Shown here in pieces: positions 1-6,387 of a DNA stretch of 14,195 nucleotides. Under the pieces are notes generated by a model, which was not told where the DNA came from, ran no database searches, and was given only the letters and a program-made list of their open reading frames with translations. Position numbers and translations under genes: made by a program. Source of the stretch: Christensenella sp. UBA3857. GTDB lineage: Bacteria > Bacillota > Clostridia > Christensenellales > CAG-138. The stretch's first letter is position 1. Each line of letters starts with the position of its first letter. The stretch covers positions 1-14,195 of the forward strand of contig DGHD01000058.1 in NCBI GenBank assembly GCA_002392505.1, in the 5' to 3' direction.

Positions 1-16
1 TTAAGTGAATGGGCCC

Positions 17-35
17 AAGGCGGGGAAGCCTTTTT
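17..35 (+). terminator. candidate intrinsic terminator at left edge
   Basis: AAGGC (17-21) pairs with GCCTT (28-32) around a GGGGAA loop and runs into TTT then ATTT. This is a short rho-independent terminator shape for a rightward transcript arriving from outside the window. The stem is only 5 bp. The same bases can instead pair as CCCAAGG (14-20) with CCTTGGG (65-71), so the two folds compete. Nothing upstream is visible to confirm a gene that needs terminating. Confidence 0.35.
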
Positions 36-71
36 ATTTGCCGCCTGCCGACTTTTCAGCCTTCCCTTGGG

Positions 72-184
72 GTTCATTGACGGTTGCCGAAGGCAATTTT
101 GACCATCCGGTGAATGGTCAAAAAGTCAATGAACGGGCGGCTTACGTCCGCCCCGGGGCAGGGAACCGCTCTTGAACGAGCGGT
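72..184. other. structured intergenic element: three-way junction plus two hairpins
   Basis: This gene-free stretch is packed with perfect inverted repeats. An outer stem GTTCATTGAC (72-81) / GTCAATGAAC (125-134) encloses two hairpins that lie back to back: TTGCC-gaa-GGCAA (84-96) and TTTTGACCAT-ccggtga-ATGGTCAAAA (97-123). Only two bases (82-83) and one base (124) are left unpaired at the junction. Directly after it come GGGCGG-cttacgt-CCGCCC (135-153) and ACCGCTC-ttgaac-GAGCGGT (165-184). Upstream, CCCAAGG (14-20) can pair with CCTTGGG (65-71), stacking against the outer stem. The pairing works on either strand. It could be a structured RNA, a 3' UTR of the leftward gene that ends at 215, a leader of a gene to the left, or an intergenic repeat. 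I do not recognise a known RNA family, and no T-run follows the hairpins on the minus strand. Confidence 0.55.
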
Positions 185-214
185 GGATGAGGGATGCTTC
201 CTGTAATCTTCCGT

Positions 215-2290
215 TCAAACCCCTATAATTATATTAAGAAGCAACTCCGCCGTAACGGGCGCGAGACGATCGGGGTATTCGTACCCTTCCGTATGCAGGG
301 GGGCGGTATCCTCGCCCGAGCCGACGCCGAAGAAGCAGGCGGGTGCGAACGCGCCGTAATGACCGAAATCCTCCGACCAGCGAAAGGGCTCGGCAAGGTA
401 TTTATACGCTGCGCCGCTTTCCTTGAGCGCCGTTTCGACGTCCTCGAGAAGAACGGGATCGTTCTCCGTGGACGGGAATACGTCCAGCCGTTCGACCGAA
501 TAATTCAGCCGTTCGTCCGAGGCATATTTCTTCACCGCTTCGTCCACGCGCGCGTTGAGCTCTTCGAACGCCTCCGCCTTTTCCGCGCGGAGCGTCACCC
601 ACAGGCTCGCGTCCGAAGCCGCGACTCCGAATGCTCTCTCCCCCGTTCTCATGCCGACTATGGTCGCGAGCACCATACAGCCGTATTTTTTCCCGATACC
701 GGCGGCGATATCCGGTATCTCAAGCGCGAGCCGCGCCGCCGCCGCGGTGGGATTCGTTCCGTTTTCGGGGTATGCGGCGTGCGTCGGGCTCCCTTTCAGC
801 GTGATATCCGCGCCGCATGAGGCGCACGCGAACGTGCCTTCACGAAGGAGCGCCATACCCATCGGCTCCCCCGGGATATTGTGACAGCCGATCACGCGGG
901 CGTTCACCCTTGTCAGCCGTTCGTCCGAGAATAATTCGCAGCATTCCGCCGCACCTGCGCCGTTCTCCTCGGCATGTTGGAACAGCAGGATTACGTTTTT
1001 GCCGAGCTTTTTCCCTTCGATCAGGAGCGCCAGCCCGAGCAGCGCGGCGGTGTGCCCGTCGTGCCCGCAGAGATGCTTTGCCCCTGTGGAGACCGGAACC
1101 GCGTCGTGATCCGCGCGGACGACGACCGTCTTTTCCGCACCCTCGTCATGCGCGGCGTAGAGCCATGCGCCTCGGTCGACCGTACGAAGGGACGTATGCT
1201 CCTTCAAAAACTCCTTTATGAACGCCTGTGTCGAGCGTTCCTCGCCCGAAAGCTCGGGCATTTCGTGCAAAGCGCGCCTTGCGCCTTCGATCAGCTTTTC
1301 CGTTTTATCGTCCATAGTGTTTTCCCTCCGTTCGAGGAGATACTTCGCTATCTCCCCCTCCTCCGCGCCGCCGCTCATGAGCGCCTCTATCAGCTCGCTC
1401 GTTCCGAAGCGTACGCCGACGAGCGCCTTTTCGAGCCGCCCGGGCAGGCTTTCGTCAAGCGAGTCGGTGTAGGTTTTTGCAGATGTGATATAGCCTTTTT
1501 TCACTTTAAGCAGGAGCTGGAGCTCTCCGAACGAGAACCTCTCCTCCACCTTGTAATCGAATACGGGCGTCTCCCCGAGGAGCCATTCCCACGACGCCTG
1601 CCTCTCCGTTTGGCGCGCGATCGCATCCTCTTCCTCCGGTGTGAACGAAAGCGGCGCGCATTCGCCGAATTCCGCCTTGAACGCGTTAATGACCGCCTGC
1701 ATGACCGTTTCCGTATCGAGGGGCTTGAACTCCGAAAGGTTTTTGACACGCGAGCGGACGCTCGTTATCCCCTTTGCGGCAAGCTTTTTTTGAGAAGGCA
1801 CGAGGTATCTCGAGAGCTTTTCCATATCGGCGGAAACGAGCAGCGTGCCGTGCATGCCGCGTGCGACGCCGCGGAGCGCGTACGCGCAGCCGGAGAATTT
1901 GAAGCCGTCCACGGTAAGATCGTTCCTGCCGTTCGCCTCCGCTTCGATCCCCAGGGACCGCATTGCGGAAAGCACTATCCCTGTGAAACGCGCCTTGTCG
2001 TAATGCTTTTCGTCCGTAATGAAAGAGAAATTGAGGTTGCCGCAGTCGTGATAAACGGCTCCCCCGCCGGTGTGCCTTCTTACAAGCTGCACGCCCTCCG
2101 CCTTCATCCTTTCGAGCGCGCACTCGCGCCAGGCGTTCTGGTTCCTGCCGATTATTACCGCGTTCGAATTGACGTAAAAATACAGCGTAACGCCGGTCAT
2201 TTCGCCGCGGCGGTACTTTTCGAGTATGAATTCGTCTGTTGCGAGGTTCCTGTGCCCGTCCCCGCTCGGGCTTACGTAAATGTGTTCCAT
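215..2290 (-). CDS. lplA: lipoate-protein ligase A fused in frame to an M20 amidohydrolase
   Basis: This 691-residue ORF combines two complete enzymes. Residues 1-325 match lipoate-protein ligase A, which activates lipoate with ATP and attaches it to lipoyl domains. RRHTGGGAVYHD (71-82), GRNDL (121-125) and the adenylate-binding Lys131 in DGFKFSG are present, and the C-terminal accessory domain looks full length. From Met326 the protein is an M20 zinc amidohydrolase (366 residues). It has the metal site CGHDGH (83-88 of that part), HAEEN (114-118), His145 and a C-terminal HTEGYEYPD; this family hydrolyses N-acyl amino acids and similar amides. There is almost no linker. A Shine-Dalgarno and ATG at the junction suggest the second half can also start alone. 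I start at ATG 2290, not the upstream in-frame ATG at 2374, because the promoter -10 ends at 2297, so the upstream start would not be transcribed. The fusion could be native, a stop-codon loss or a sequence error. Confidence 0.85.
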   Translation of the reverse strand: MEHIYVSPSGDGHRNLATDEFILEKYRRGEMTGVTLYFYVNSNAVIIGRNQNAWRECALERMKAEGVQLVRRHTGGGAVYHDCGNLNFSFITDEKHYDKARFTGIVLSAMRSLGIEAEANGRNDLTVDGFKFSGCAYALRGVARGMHGTLLVSADMEKLSRYLVPSQKKLAAKGITSVRSRVKNLSEFKPLDTETVMQAVINAFKAEFGECAPLSFTPEEEDAIARQTERQASWEWLLGETPVFDYKVEERFSFGELQLLLKVKKGYITSAKTYTDSLDESLPGRLEKALVGVRFGTSELIEALMSGGAEEGEIAKYLLERRENTMDDKTEKLIEGARRALHEMPELSGEERSTQAFIKEFLKEHTSLRTVDRGAWLYAAHDEGAEKTVVVRADHDAVPVSTGAKHLCGHDGHTAALLGLALLIEGKKLGKNVILLFQHAEENGAGAAECCELFSDERLTRVNARVIGCHNIPGEPMGMALLREGTFACASCGADITLKGSPTHAAYPENGTNPTAAAARLALEIPDIAAGIGKKYGCMVLATIVGMRTGERAFGVAASDASLWVTLRAEKAEAFEELNARVDEAVKKYASDERLNYSVERLDVFPSTENDPVLLEDVETALKESGAAYKYLAEPFRWSEDFGHYGAFAPACFFGVGSGEDTAPLHTEGYEYPDRLAPVTAELLLNIIIGV
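1313..1329 (-). promoter_or_regulatory. internal ribosome-binding site and ATG for the M20 half
   Basis: On the minus strand GGAGGG (1329-1324) lies 8 bases before ATG (1315-1313), exactly where M20 homology begins (MDDKTEK). The site sits inside the codons that join LplA to the amidohydrolase. It would give a separate 366-residue M20 protein in addition to, or instead of, the fusion. Changing the GAA codon just downstream of the GGAGG to TAA would recreate an ordinary two-gene layout. Confidence 0.7.
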
Positions 2291-2296
2291 ACCGCG

Positions 2297-2325
2297 ATTA
2301 TACAGCTTTACGCTTGATGATTCAA
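2297..2325 (-). promoter_or_regulatory. lplA promoter, predicted leaderless
   Basis: On the minus strand -35 TTGAAT (2325-2320), a 17-base spacer and a perfect -10 TATAAT (2302-2297) point to a start at about 2290. That is the A of the lplA ATG. No Shine-Dalgarno precedes that ATG. The -35 lies inside the spacer of the divergent mscS promoter. Confidence 0.65.
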
Positions 2326-2343
2326 GCCGGAATGTGGTATAAT
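2314..2343 (+). promoter_or_regulatory. mscS promoter with extended -10
   Basis: TTGATG (2314-2319), an 18-base spacer and TATAAT (2338-2343) preceded by TGG, an extended -10. Transcription would begin near 2350, leaving a short leader with GGGAGGA at 2361-2367 before ATG 2373. The -35 abuts the minus-strand -35 of lplA at 2320, so the two promoters are interleaved. Confidence 0.65.
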
Positions 2344-2372
2344 GAGCCCAATAACGGATCGGGAGGAATATC

Positions 2373-3227
2373 ATGCCTGTATTTTTGACCGTGGAGCCGA
2401 CCGAGGGCTCCGAAAGGGTCTCGCATCTTTTGACGATGCTTAGCGAATTCTGCGTGAATTACGGTCTTAAGCTGATCGGCGCGATAGCCGTGCTGATAAT
2501 AGGCTGCTGGCTCGTGCGGATCATAATGAAGCTCATCAACAAGTCGCGCTGGGTGAAAAAGATAGATAAGGATATCCGCGGCTTTGTAACGAGCTCGCTG
2601 AAGGTCATACTTTACGCGCTGGTGCTCGTAACCGTCATCGCCATAATGGGCGTGCCGATGGCGTCGATCGTCGCCGTTATCGCAAGCTGCGGCGTGGCGA
2701 TAGGTCTTGCCCTGCAGGGGAGCCTTTCGAACCTTGCCGGAGGACTTATGCTGATCATATTCAAGCCCTTCCACGTGGGCGATTACATCAGCGCGAACGG
2801 GTACGAGGGCACGGTCGAGGAGATCGGCATATTCTGCACGACGCTCCGGACGATCGACAACCGCCGCGTGGTGCTGCCGAACGCGGGGCTCTCGAACACG
2901 ACAATGGTCAACAGCACCCATTACGACACGAGGCGCGTCGACCATATCTTCAAGACCGAGCCGGACGAGGATTCCGAAAAGGTCGTCGCCGTACTCACCG
3001 AAATGGCGGAAGCCGAAAAGAACCGCCTGCCGAATATGCCCGTCGAGGTGCGCTTCGATTCCTTCGGCGAGGGCTGCGCCAAATACCAGGTAAGGGTCTG
3101 GTGCCTTACGACGGAGTATTGGGATCTGTACTACGCCCTGCTCAAGGACGGCAAACTCGCGCTTGCCCAAAACGGCATAAAGACCCCCCTCCCCAAGGTC
3201 GAGGTGCACGAAGCGAAGGGAGAATGA
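2373..3227 (+). CDS. mscS: small-conductance mechanosensitive channel, MscS family
   Basis: A 284-residue inner-membrane channel of the MscS family that opens under membrane tension and releases solutes on hypo-osmotic shock. Predicted membrane segments are near residues 31-51 and 71-92, followed by the pore helix TM3 (about 96-130). TM3 has the Gly/Ala-packed run GVAIGLALQG and the kinked tail SNLAGGLMLIIFKPFHVGDYI. The beta-domain signature VVLPNAGLSNTTMVN (about 166-180) and a C-terminal alpha/beta vestibule domain (about 185-275) complete the fold. Length matches the E. coli MscS class (286 residues), with the usual three membrane helices. The start is set by GGGAGGA six to seven bases upstream. 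The gene is monocistronic: its own promoter precedes it and a strong terminator follows 10 bases after the stop. Confidence 0.95.
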   Translation: MPVFLTVEPTEGSERVSHLLTMLSEFCVNYGLKLIGAIAVLIIGCWLVRIIMKLINKSRWVKKIDKDIRGFVTSSLKVILYALVLVTVIAIMGVPMASIVAVIASCGVAIGLALQGSLSNLAGGLMLIIFKPFHVGDYISANGYEGTVEEIGIFCTTLRTIDNRRVVLPNAGLSNTTMVNSTHYDTRRVDHIFKTEPDEDSEKVVAVLTEMAEAEKNRLPNMPVEVRFDSFGEGCAKYQVRVWCLTTEYWDLYYALLKDGKLALAQNGIKTPLPKVEVHEAKGE

Positions 3228-3237
3228 CGATACATAA

Positions 3238-3273
3238 AAAAACAGACCGAGGAAGCATCCAAGGTCTGTTTTT
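3238..3273. terminator. bidirectional terminator between mscS and the blaR1-like gene
   Basis: A perfect 11-bp stem, AAAAACAGACC (3238-3248) with GGTCTGTTTTT (3263-3273), around a 14-base loop. It ends in T-runs on both strands: five Ts rightward and seven Ts leftward. It serves the two convergent genes that end at 3227 and 3282. Confidence 0.93.
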
Positions 3274-3281
3274 ATTATCTG

Positions 3282-4571
3282 TTAATTCTCATTCAAATCG
3301 GTAAAATCCCTTAAATACACCTCTGCTCCGACAGGGTATTTCCCGTCAAACAGGCGGCTTATCTCTTCGTAATATTCATCGTTTACCTTGTAAGCGTAAC
3401 TCGATAATGGAGATCTGTACGGATGGATCGAGACCATGGAGGGATCTGCCCCGAGCGCTGCGATCATTTCCTTAGCATCTTCTGCGGAGAGCGACGAAAA
3501 AGCCAATGCATCCTCCAGCTTCATTATCGTGCCTTCCCCGGGAGCAAGATAACAGCTCCACGATCCATTACCCGTCTTCGTGACGAGCACCCTCAATCCG
3601 TTTGAGGTATCGAGTTTCTTGTAATCATAAGGCTTTGCCGACACAATATCTCCCTTTCCGGCAGAAGCGGAAAGCTGAGTTATCGGCGCGGCGGCAGTGC
3701 ATCCCACCGTTAAGATCAGCAGCGCCGCCAGAATTACCAAGACCAAAGTCTTATTTCCTTTACGATCCATTATAAATGAGATCCTCCTTTCAAGTCTTTT
3801 TCCCCCAAAGTGAGCAACGGGAGTAAGCGGGCTCATGCCTGCGGAGCAGTTTAGCAGCGCGGTGCAGTAATCCCTGCGCTCGTTTCGGTCCATTCCGGCG
3901 GTCGCTCTCTCGTCGCAGGCGATCTCAATATCACTGCGAAACATTGCGTATGCCGCCCAGATAAACGGATCAAACCAGTATACCGCCGCAATAGCTCTGA
4001 ACAGTATCAGGGAAATATCATCCCGTTTTCTCAAATGCTCTTTTTCATGGAGCACGGCATATCCCGCCCCGCTTTCGCTCACGGAATACGGAAGATAGAT
4101 CTTCGGCTTTATAAGCCCGAATACTATCGGCTCCGATATCCTGTCGCTCCTGAACACATTATCGCGGAACAGCGTCGCAAACGAGAGGCTTTTTTTGAGC
4201 ATTACAAGCCGTATAAGCATCAGGATCAGCAGCAGCGCCGCTCCGTACGCCCAGACGGCGGCAATAATACTCAATATCGATATTCCGGTCTTTGGAGCAG
4301 GGATATCGATCGCCGCGGTAACTGCTCCCCCGATCGCGCCATCAACATGGGAAAACGCCGTGACGGGCGATGAAGCTGCGGGTGCGGAACCGCCGATCGC
4401 AAGATCAAATATCGATAACGGGATAATAAGCCTTATTGCGGCAAGTCTCCATACCGCGCAGAATAACCTGCGCTTAGCATGCGGGAACAGCGCTCTTAAC
4501 AGCATTATCAACGCCATTGGAAGCGTCATTACAGCGCCGGTCATAAAAAACCTCAAAAAAACCCCGTTCAA
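3282..4571 (-). CDS. BlaR1/MecR1-like M56 membrane metalloprotease sensor
   Basis: This 429-residue membrane protein belongs to peptidase family M56 (BlaR1/MecR1). In characterised members, ligand sensing outside the cell activates the zinc protease, leading to BlaI cleavage and derepression. Membrane segments lie near 6-28, 36-58, 98-125 and 274-290. The zinc motif HEKEH is at 175-179, with a third ligand probably Glu221 in ACDERA. After the last membrane segment comes a region of about 138 residues (292-429) in place of the usual penicillin-binding domain; I see no SxxK...KTG set, so beta-lactam sensing is not supported. LTVGC (287-291) resembles a lipobox. The start is TTG, not ATG, preceded by GGGAGGAG that overlaps the end of the blaI-like gene; the gap is 4 bases, implying coupling. 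Confidence 0.88.
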   Translation of the reverse strand: MNGVFLRFFMTGAVMTLPMALIMLLRALFPHAKRRLFCAVWRLAAIRLIIPLSIFDLAIGGSAPAASSPVTAFSHVDGAIGGAVTAAIDIPAPKTGISILSIIAAVWAYGAALLLILMLIRLVMLKKSLSFATLFRDNVFRSDRISEPIVFGLIKPKIYLPYSVSESGAGYAVLHEKEHLRKRDDISLILFRAIAAVYWFDPFIWAAYAMFRSDIEIACDERATAGMDRNERRDYCTALLNCSAGMSPLTPVAHFGGKRLERRISFIMDRKGNKTLVLVILAALLILTVGCTAAAPITQLSASAGKGDIVSAKPYDYKKLDTSNGLRVLVTKTGNGSWSCYLAPGEGTIMKLEDALAFSSLSAEDAKEMIAALGADPSMVSIHPYRSPLSSYAYKVNDEYYEEISRLFDGKYPVGAEVYLRDFTDLNEN

Positions 4572-4575
4572 GTAT

Positions 4576-4929
4576 TCACTCCTCCCTGTCGATTATCCGC
4601 CTGATACGCTCTATCTCCTCCTCCGAAAGCTTCTGCCTGCGCGCAAATGCAGCAATAAAATCGGGGATAGAGCCTTCAAACGTCCTGTCGAGCATTTCGT
4701 CAAGCTCGGCGACCTGTACTTCCTCTTTGGAAACGAGCGAAGTTACGACTGAATTATCGTTTTTCACGACGCCCCTTTCGGCAAGCCGTTTGATAACGGT
4801 ATAGGTCGTAGTCCTGCTCCATCCGAGCTCCCGATTACAGAGCTTGGCAATATCGGAGCAGCTTATCGGCTCGTTCTTCCAGAGAATCAGACAAAAGCGA
4901 AATTCGCTTTCAAACACCTTGGGAAACAT
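4576..4929 (-). CDS. blaI: BlaI/MecI-family winged-helix repressor
   Basis: A 117-residue repressor of the BlaI/MecI family. The winged helix spans roughly residues 5-73, with the recognition-helix signature WSRTTTYTVIKRLAERGVV at 37-55. A C-terminal dimerisation helix region (about 85-115) contains IPDFIAAFARR and LSEEEIERIRRII, typical of the family; the BlaR1-induced cleavage in staphylococcal homologues falls in the equivalent stretch. It is the first gene of a two-gene operon with the M56 sensor. AAGGAG lies 5 bases before the ATG. Two palindromes around its own promoter indicate autoregulation. No beta-lactamase or transpeptidase gene is adjacent, so the wider regulon must lie elsewhere or be absent. 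The symbol reflects family membership only. Confidence 0.92.
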   Translation of the reverse strand: MFPKVFESEFRFCLILWKNEPISCSDIAKLCNRELGWSRTTTYTVIKRLAERGVVKNDNSVVTSLVSKEEVQVAELDEMLDRTFEGSIPDFIAAFARRQKLSEEEIERIRRIIDREE

Positions 4930-4944
4930 AAATGCTCCTTTCTT

Positions 4945-4981
4945 TCTAATGCATTAGACAAGTGTAGTCTAACACGTTAGA
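4945..4981. promoter_or_regulatory. twin BlaI-type operators, TCTAA-N4-TTAGA
   Basis: There are two dyads: a perfect 14-bp palindrome TCTAATGCATTAGA (4945-4958) and TCTAACACGTTAGA (4968-4981), which extends to GTCTAAC/GTTAGAC (4967-4982). Both fit TCTAA-N4-TTAGA. Their centres are 23 bp apart, about two helical turns. They overlay the -10 and start point of the blaI promoter, which is how BlaI/MecI operators are normally placed. The half-site differs from the staphylococcal TACA/TGTA core as I remember it. Confidence 0.82.
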
Positions 4982-4994
4982 CAGCAGTTGTCAA
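4966..4994 (-). promoter_or_regulatory. promoter of the blaI-blaR1-like operon
   Basis: On the minus strand a perfect -35 TTGACA (4994-4989), a 17-base spacer, then TAGACT (4971-4966) as -10, matching four of six consensus bases. Transcription would begin near 4959. The -10 lies inside one operator palindrome and the start region in the other, consistent with tight repression. Confidence 0.75.
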
Positions 4995-5016
4995 GAGGTT
5001 GCGAATTATTTTTTTC

Positions 5017-5050
5017 ATAAAAACGGAGCAGACCTTCCGTCTGCCCCGTT
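5017..5050 (-). terminator. terminator of the M28 peptidase gene
   Basis: Read leftward, AACGGGGCAGAC (5050-5039) pairs with GTCTGCTCCGTT (5033-5022) around GGAAG. This gives 12 bp with a single G-U pair, followed by TTTAT, 13 bases beyond the gene's stop codon. The opposite strand has an A-C mismatch and a poorer tail, so the leftward direction is favoured. Confidence 0.9.
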
Positions 5051-5063
5051 GGGATCGAATGCT

Positions 5064-6296
5064 TTACATTTCCTTCCTCTTCCTCGCGAGGTATTCGTCG
5101 AGCTCGGTCTTGACCTTTTCGGGGATATCCCTCGAAACGGGGCAGAGCGCGGAGTTCGCCATGCGGGCGGTGAAGGCGGTGATGAAGGCGATATCCTTTT
5201 CGAGCCTGTCCATCGAGAGCACTTCCATAAGGTCGTAGCGGCAATGGATGGGCGCGGCGTCGCCGCCTGCGAGCCTTGCGAAGGACAGCGCGGGCACGCC
5301 CTTATCGGCGAAGCTCGTCGAATCGCTGGAATAGACGCCCGTCTTCGCGCCGATCGGGAAGCCGAGCTCCATGCCCATGTAGGAGATATAAGAGGCAAGC
5401 TTCTCCTCCGCCGATACGCAGGCAATGAATTTGCCGAGCGTCGAGCCGATCATATCGAGGTTGATGTTGAGCGCGGTATCCTTGAGCTCGTCCTCATGGT
5501 CCCTGACGTACGCCTTGGAGCCAAGAAGCCCCCTCTCCTCGCTGCCGCAGAACACGAAGCGAAGCCCGTAATTGAGCTCCTTATCCTTGAGCGCGTCCAT
5601 AACGCCGAGGAGTCCCGCGCAGCCGCTCATGTTATCGTAAGCGCCGTGGGAGAGCGCGGTGGAATCGTAATGCGCGGTAAGCGTTATGAATTCGGGACGC
5701 CTGCCGGGGATCTCCGCAACGGTGTTATGGGACTCGCCGTCGAACTCCCTCTGCTTAATGACTATCTTCGCCGTCTTCGCGCCGGACTTGACTATCTTCG
5801 CGGCGGTCTCTATATGGATCATCGCCGCGAGCACCTTGCGCTGTTCGCCGACGACGTGCTCCCTAAGATCCCTTTCGTCGATATCGCGGTTGGGATAATT
5901 CACGTTGCCGTATCTGAACAGGATCGCCTTCGCGCCCGCCTCCATGAGGTCCTGATACGTGAAGAAGCCGATCCCCTGGGCGTCCATGAGCACTATCTTA
6001 TCCTTCGCTCCGGCGATGGAGAGCTTATCCGTCGAGGGCATATAATAGAGCTCGCCCTCCGTCTCGCCGCTGCCGCAGTTGAAGAAGGGCTTTGCCTCGA
6101 TCTCGGCGCCGTCGATATAGACGTGCGATTCCTCTATTTCCGCCATAGGCACGCGGAAGCCCTCTATGCGGGCGTTAACGCCCATCGCCTCGCAGCGCGC
6201 CTTAAGATACTCGGCAACGCGAAGCTCCTCCGCCGTGCCGCTCCTGTGTACGAAATCGGTATCCTTGAATATCTGCAAATACTCGTTCTTGTCCAT
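5064..6296 (-). CDS. M28-family zinc aminopeptidase-like protein
   Basis: A 410-residue metallopeptidase of family M28, with no signal peptide and so probably cytosolic. A protease-associated (PA)-like insert occupies roughly residues 80-180 (KIVLMDAQGIG, AGAKAILFRYG). The dinuclear zinc site is intact: His209 in AHYDS, bridging Asp221 in AYDNMSG, the general base and ligand Glu253-Glu254 in SEERGLLGS, Asp281 in LDMIG and His351 in PIHCRYD. The family removes N-terminal residues from peptides; the exact substrate cannot be read here. The start has GGAGG five bases upstream. The gene is monocistronic, with a strong promoter and a strong terminator. It is divergent from an amino acid symporter, a sensible pairing for peptide use. 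Confidence 0.9.
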   Translation of the reverse strand: MDKNEYLQIFKDTDFVHRSGTAEELRVAEYLKARCEAMGVNARIEGFRVPMAEIEESHVYIDGAEIEAKPFFNCGSGETEGELYYMPSTDKLSIAGAKDKIVLMDAQGIGFFTYQDLMEAGAKAILFRYGNVNYPNRDIDERDLREHVVGEQRKVLAAMIHIETAAKIVKSGAKTAKIVIKQREFDGESHNTVAEIPGRRPEFITLTAHYDSTALSHGAYDNMSGCAGLLGVMDALKDKELNYGLRFVFCGSEERGLLGSKAYVRDHEDELKDTALNINLDMIGSTLGKFIACVSAEEKLASYISYMGMELGFPIGAKTGVYSSDSTSFADKGVPALSFARLAGGDAAPIHCRYDLMEVLSMDRLEKDIAFITAFTARMANSALCPVSRDIPEKVKTELDEYLARKRKEM

Positions 6297-6335
6297 AGCA
6301 TCCTCCGTTATCAGGGCGCTTGCCCGTTTTGTGAT

Positions 6336-6364
6336 ATTATATCATTTTTCGCATTCTGTTTCAA
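6336..6364 (-). promoter_or_regulatory. promoter of the M28 peptidase gene
   Basis: On the minus strand TTGAAA (6364-6359), exactly 17 bases, then a perfect TATAAT (6341-6336). The leader of about 33 bases contains a small hairpin, GGGC-aagc-GCCC, before the GGAGG of the gene. Confidence 0.82.
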
Positions 6365-6376
6365 GCGGGACCGGCA

Positions 6377-6382
6377 TATTAT
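6377..6382 (+). promoter_or_regulatory. possible -10 of the AGCS symporter gene
   Basis: TATTAT ends five bases before the ATG at 6388, which would put the transcript start at or next to the start codon. The -35 region 17 bases upstream (TTCTGT, 6354-6359) is poor and overlaps the -35 of the divergent peptidase promoter. There is no Shine-Dalgarno before the ATG. Confidence 0.35.
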
Positions 6383-6387
6383 CCCGC

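Noticed and set aside
84..96. UUCG tetraloop on the minus strand of the left-edge element
   Set aside because: Closing C(UUCG)G would force a C-C mismatch below it; the better fold is five pairs with a three-base loop.
974..2317. 447-codon rightward ORF opposite the lplA part
   Set aside because: It is antisense to a clearly conserved enzyme, has no homology that I recognise and is rich in Arg/Pro as expected from a GC-rich complementary frame.
2291..2374. 28-residue N-terminal extension of the lipoate ligase
   Set aside because: The in-frame ATG at 2374 lies upstream of the promoter -10 and its residues do not match the family start; ATG 2290 does.
2322..3209. 295-codon leftward ORF opposite mscS
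   Set aside because: It is antisense to the full channel gene, with no family resemblance and a His/Arg-rich composition.
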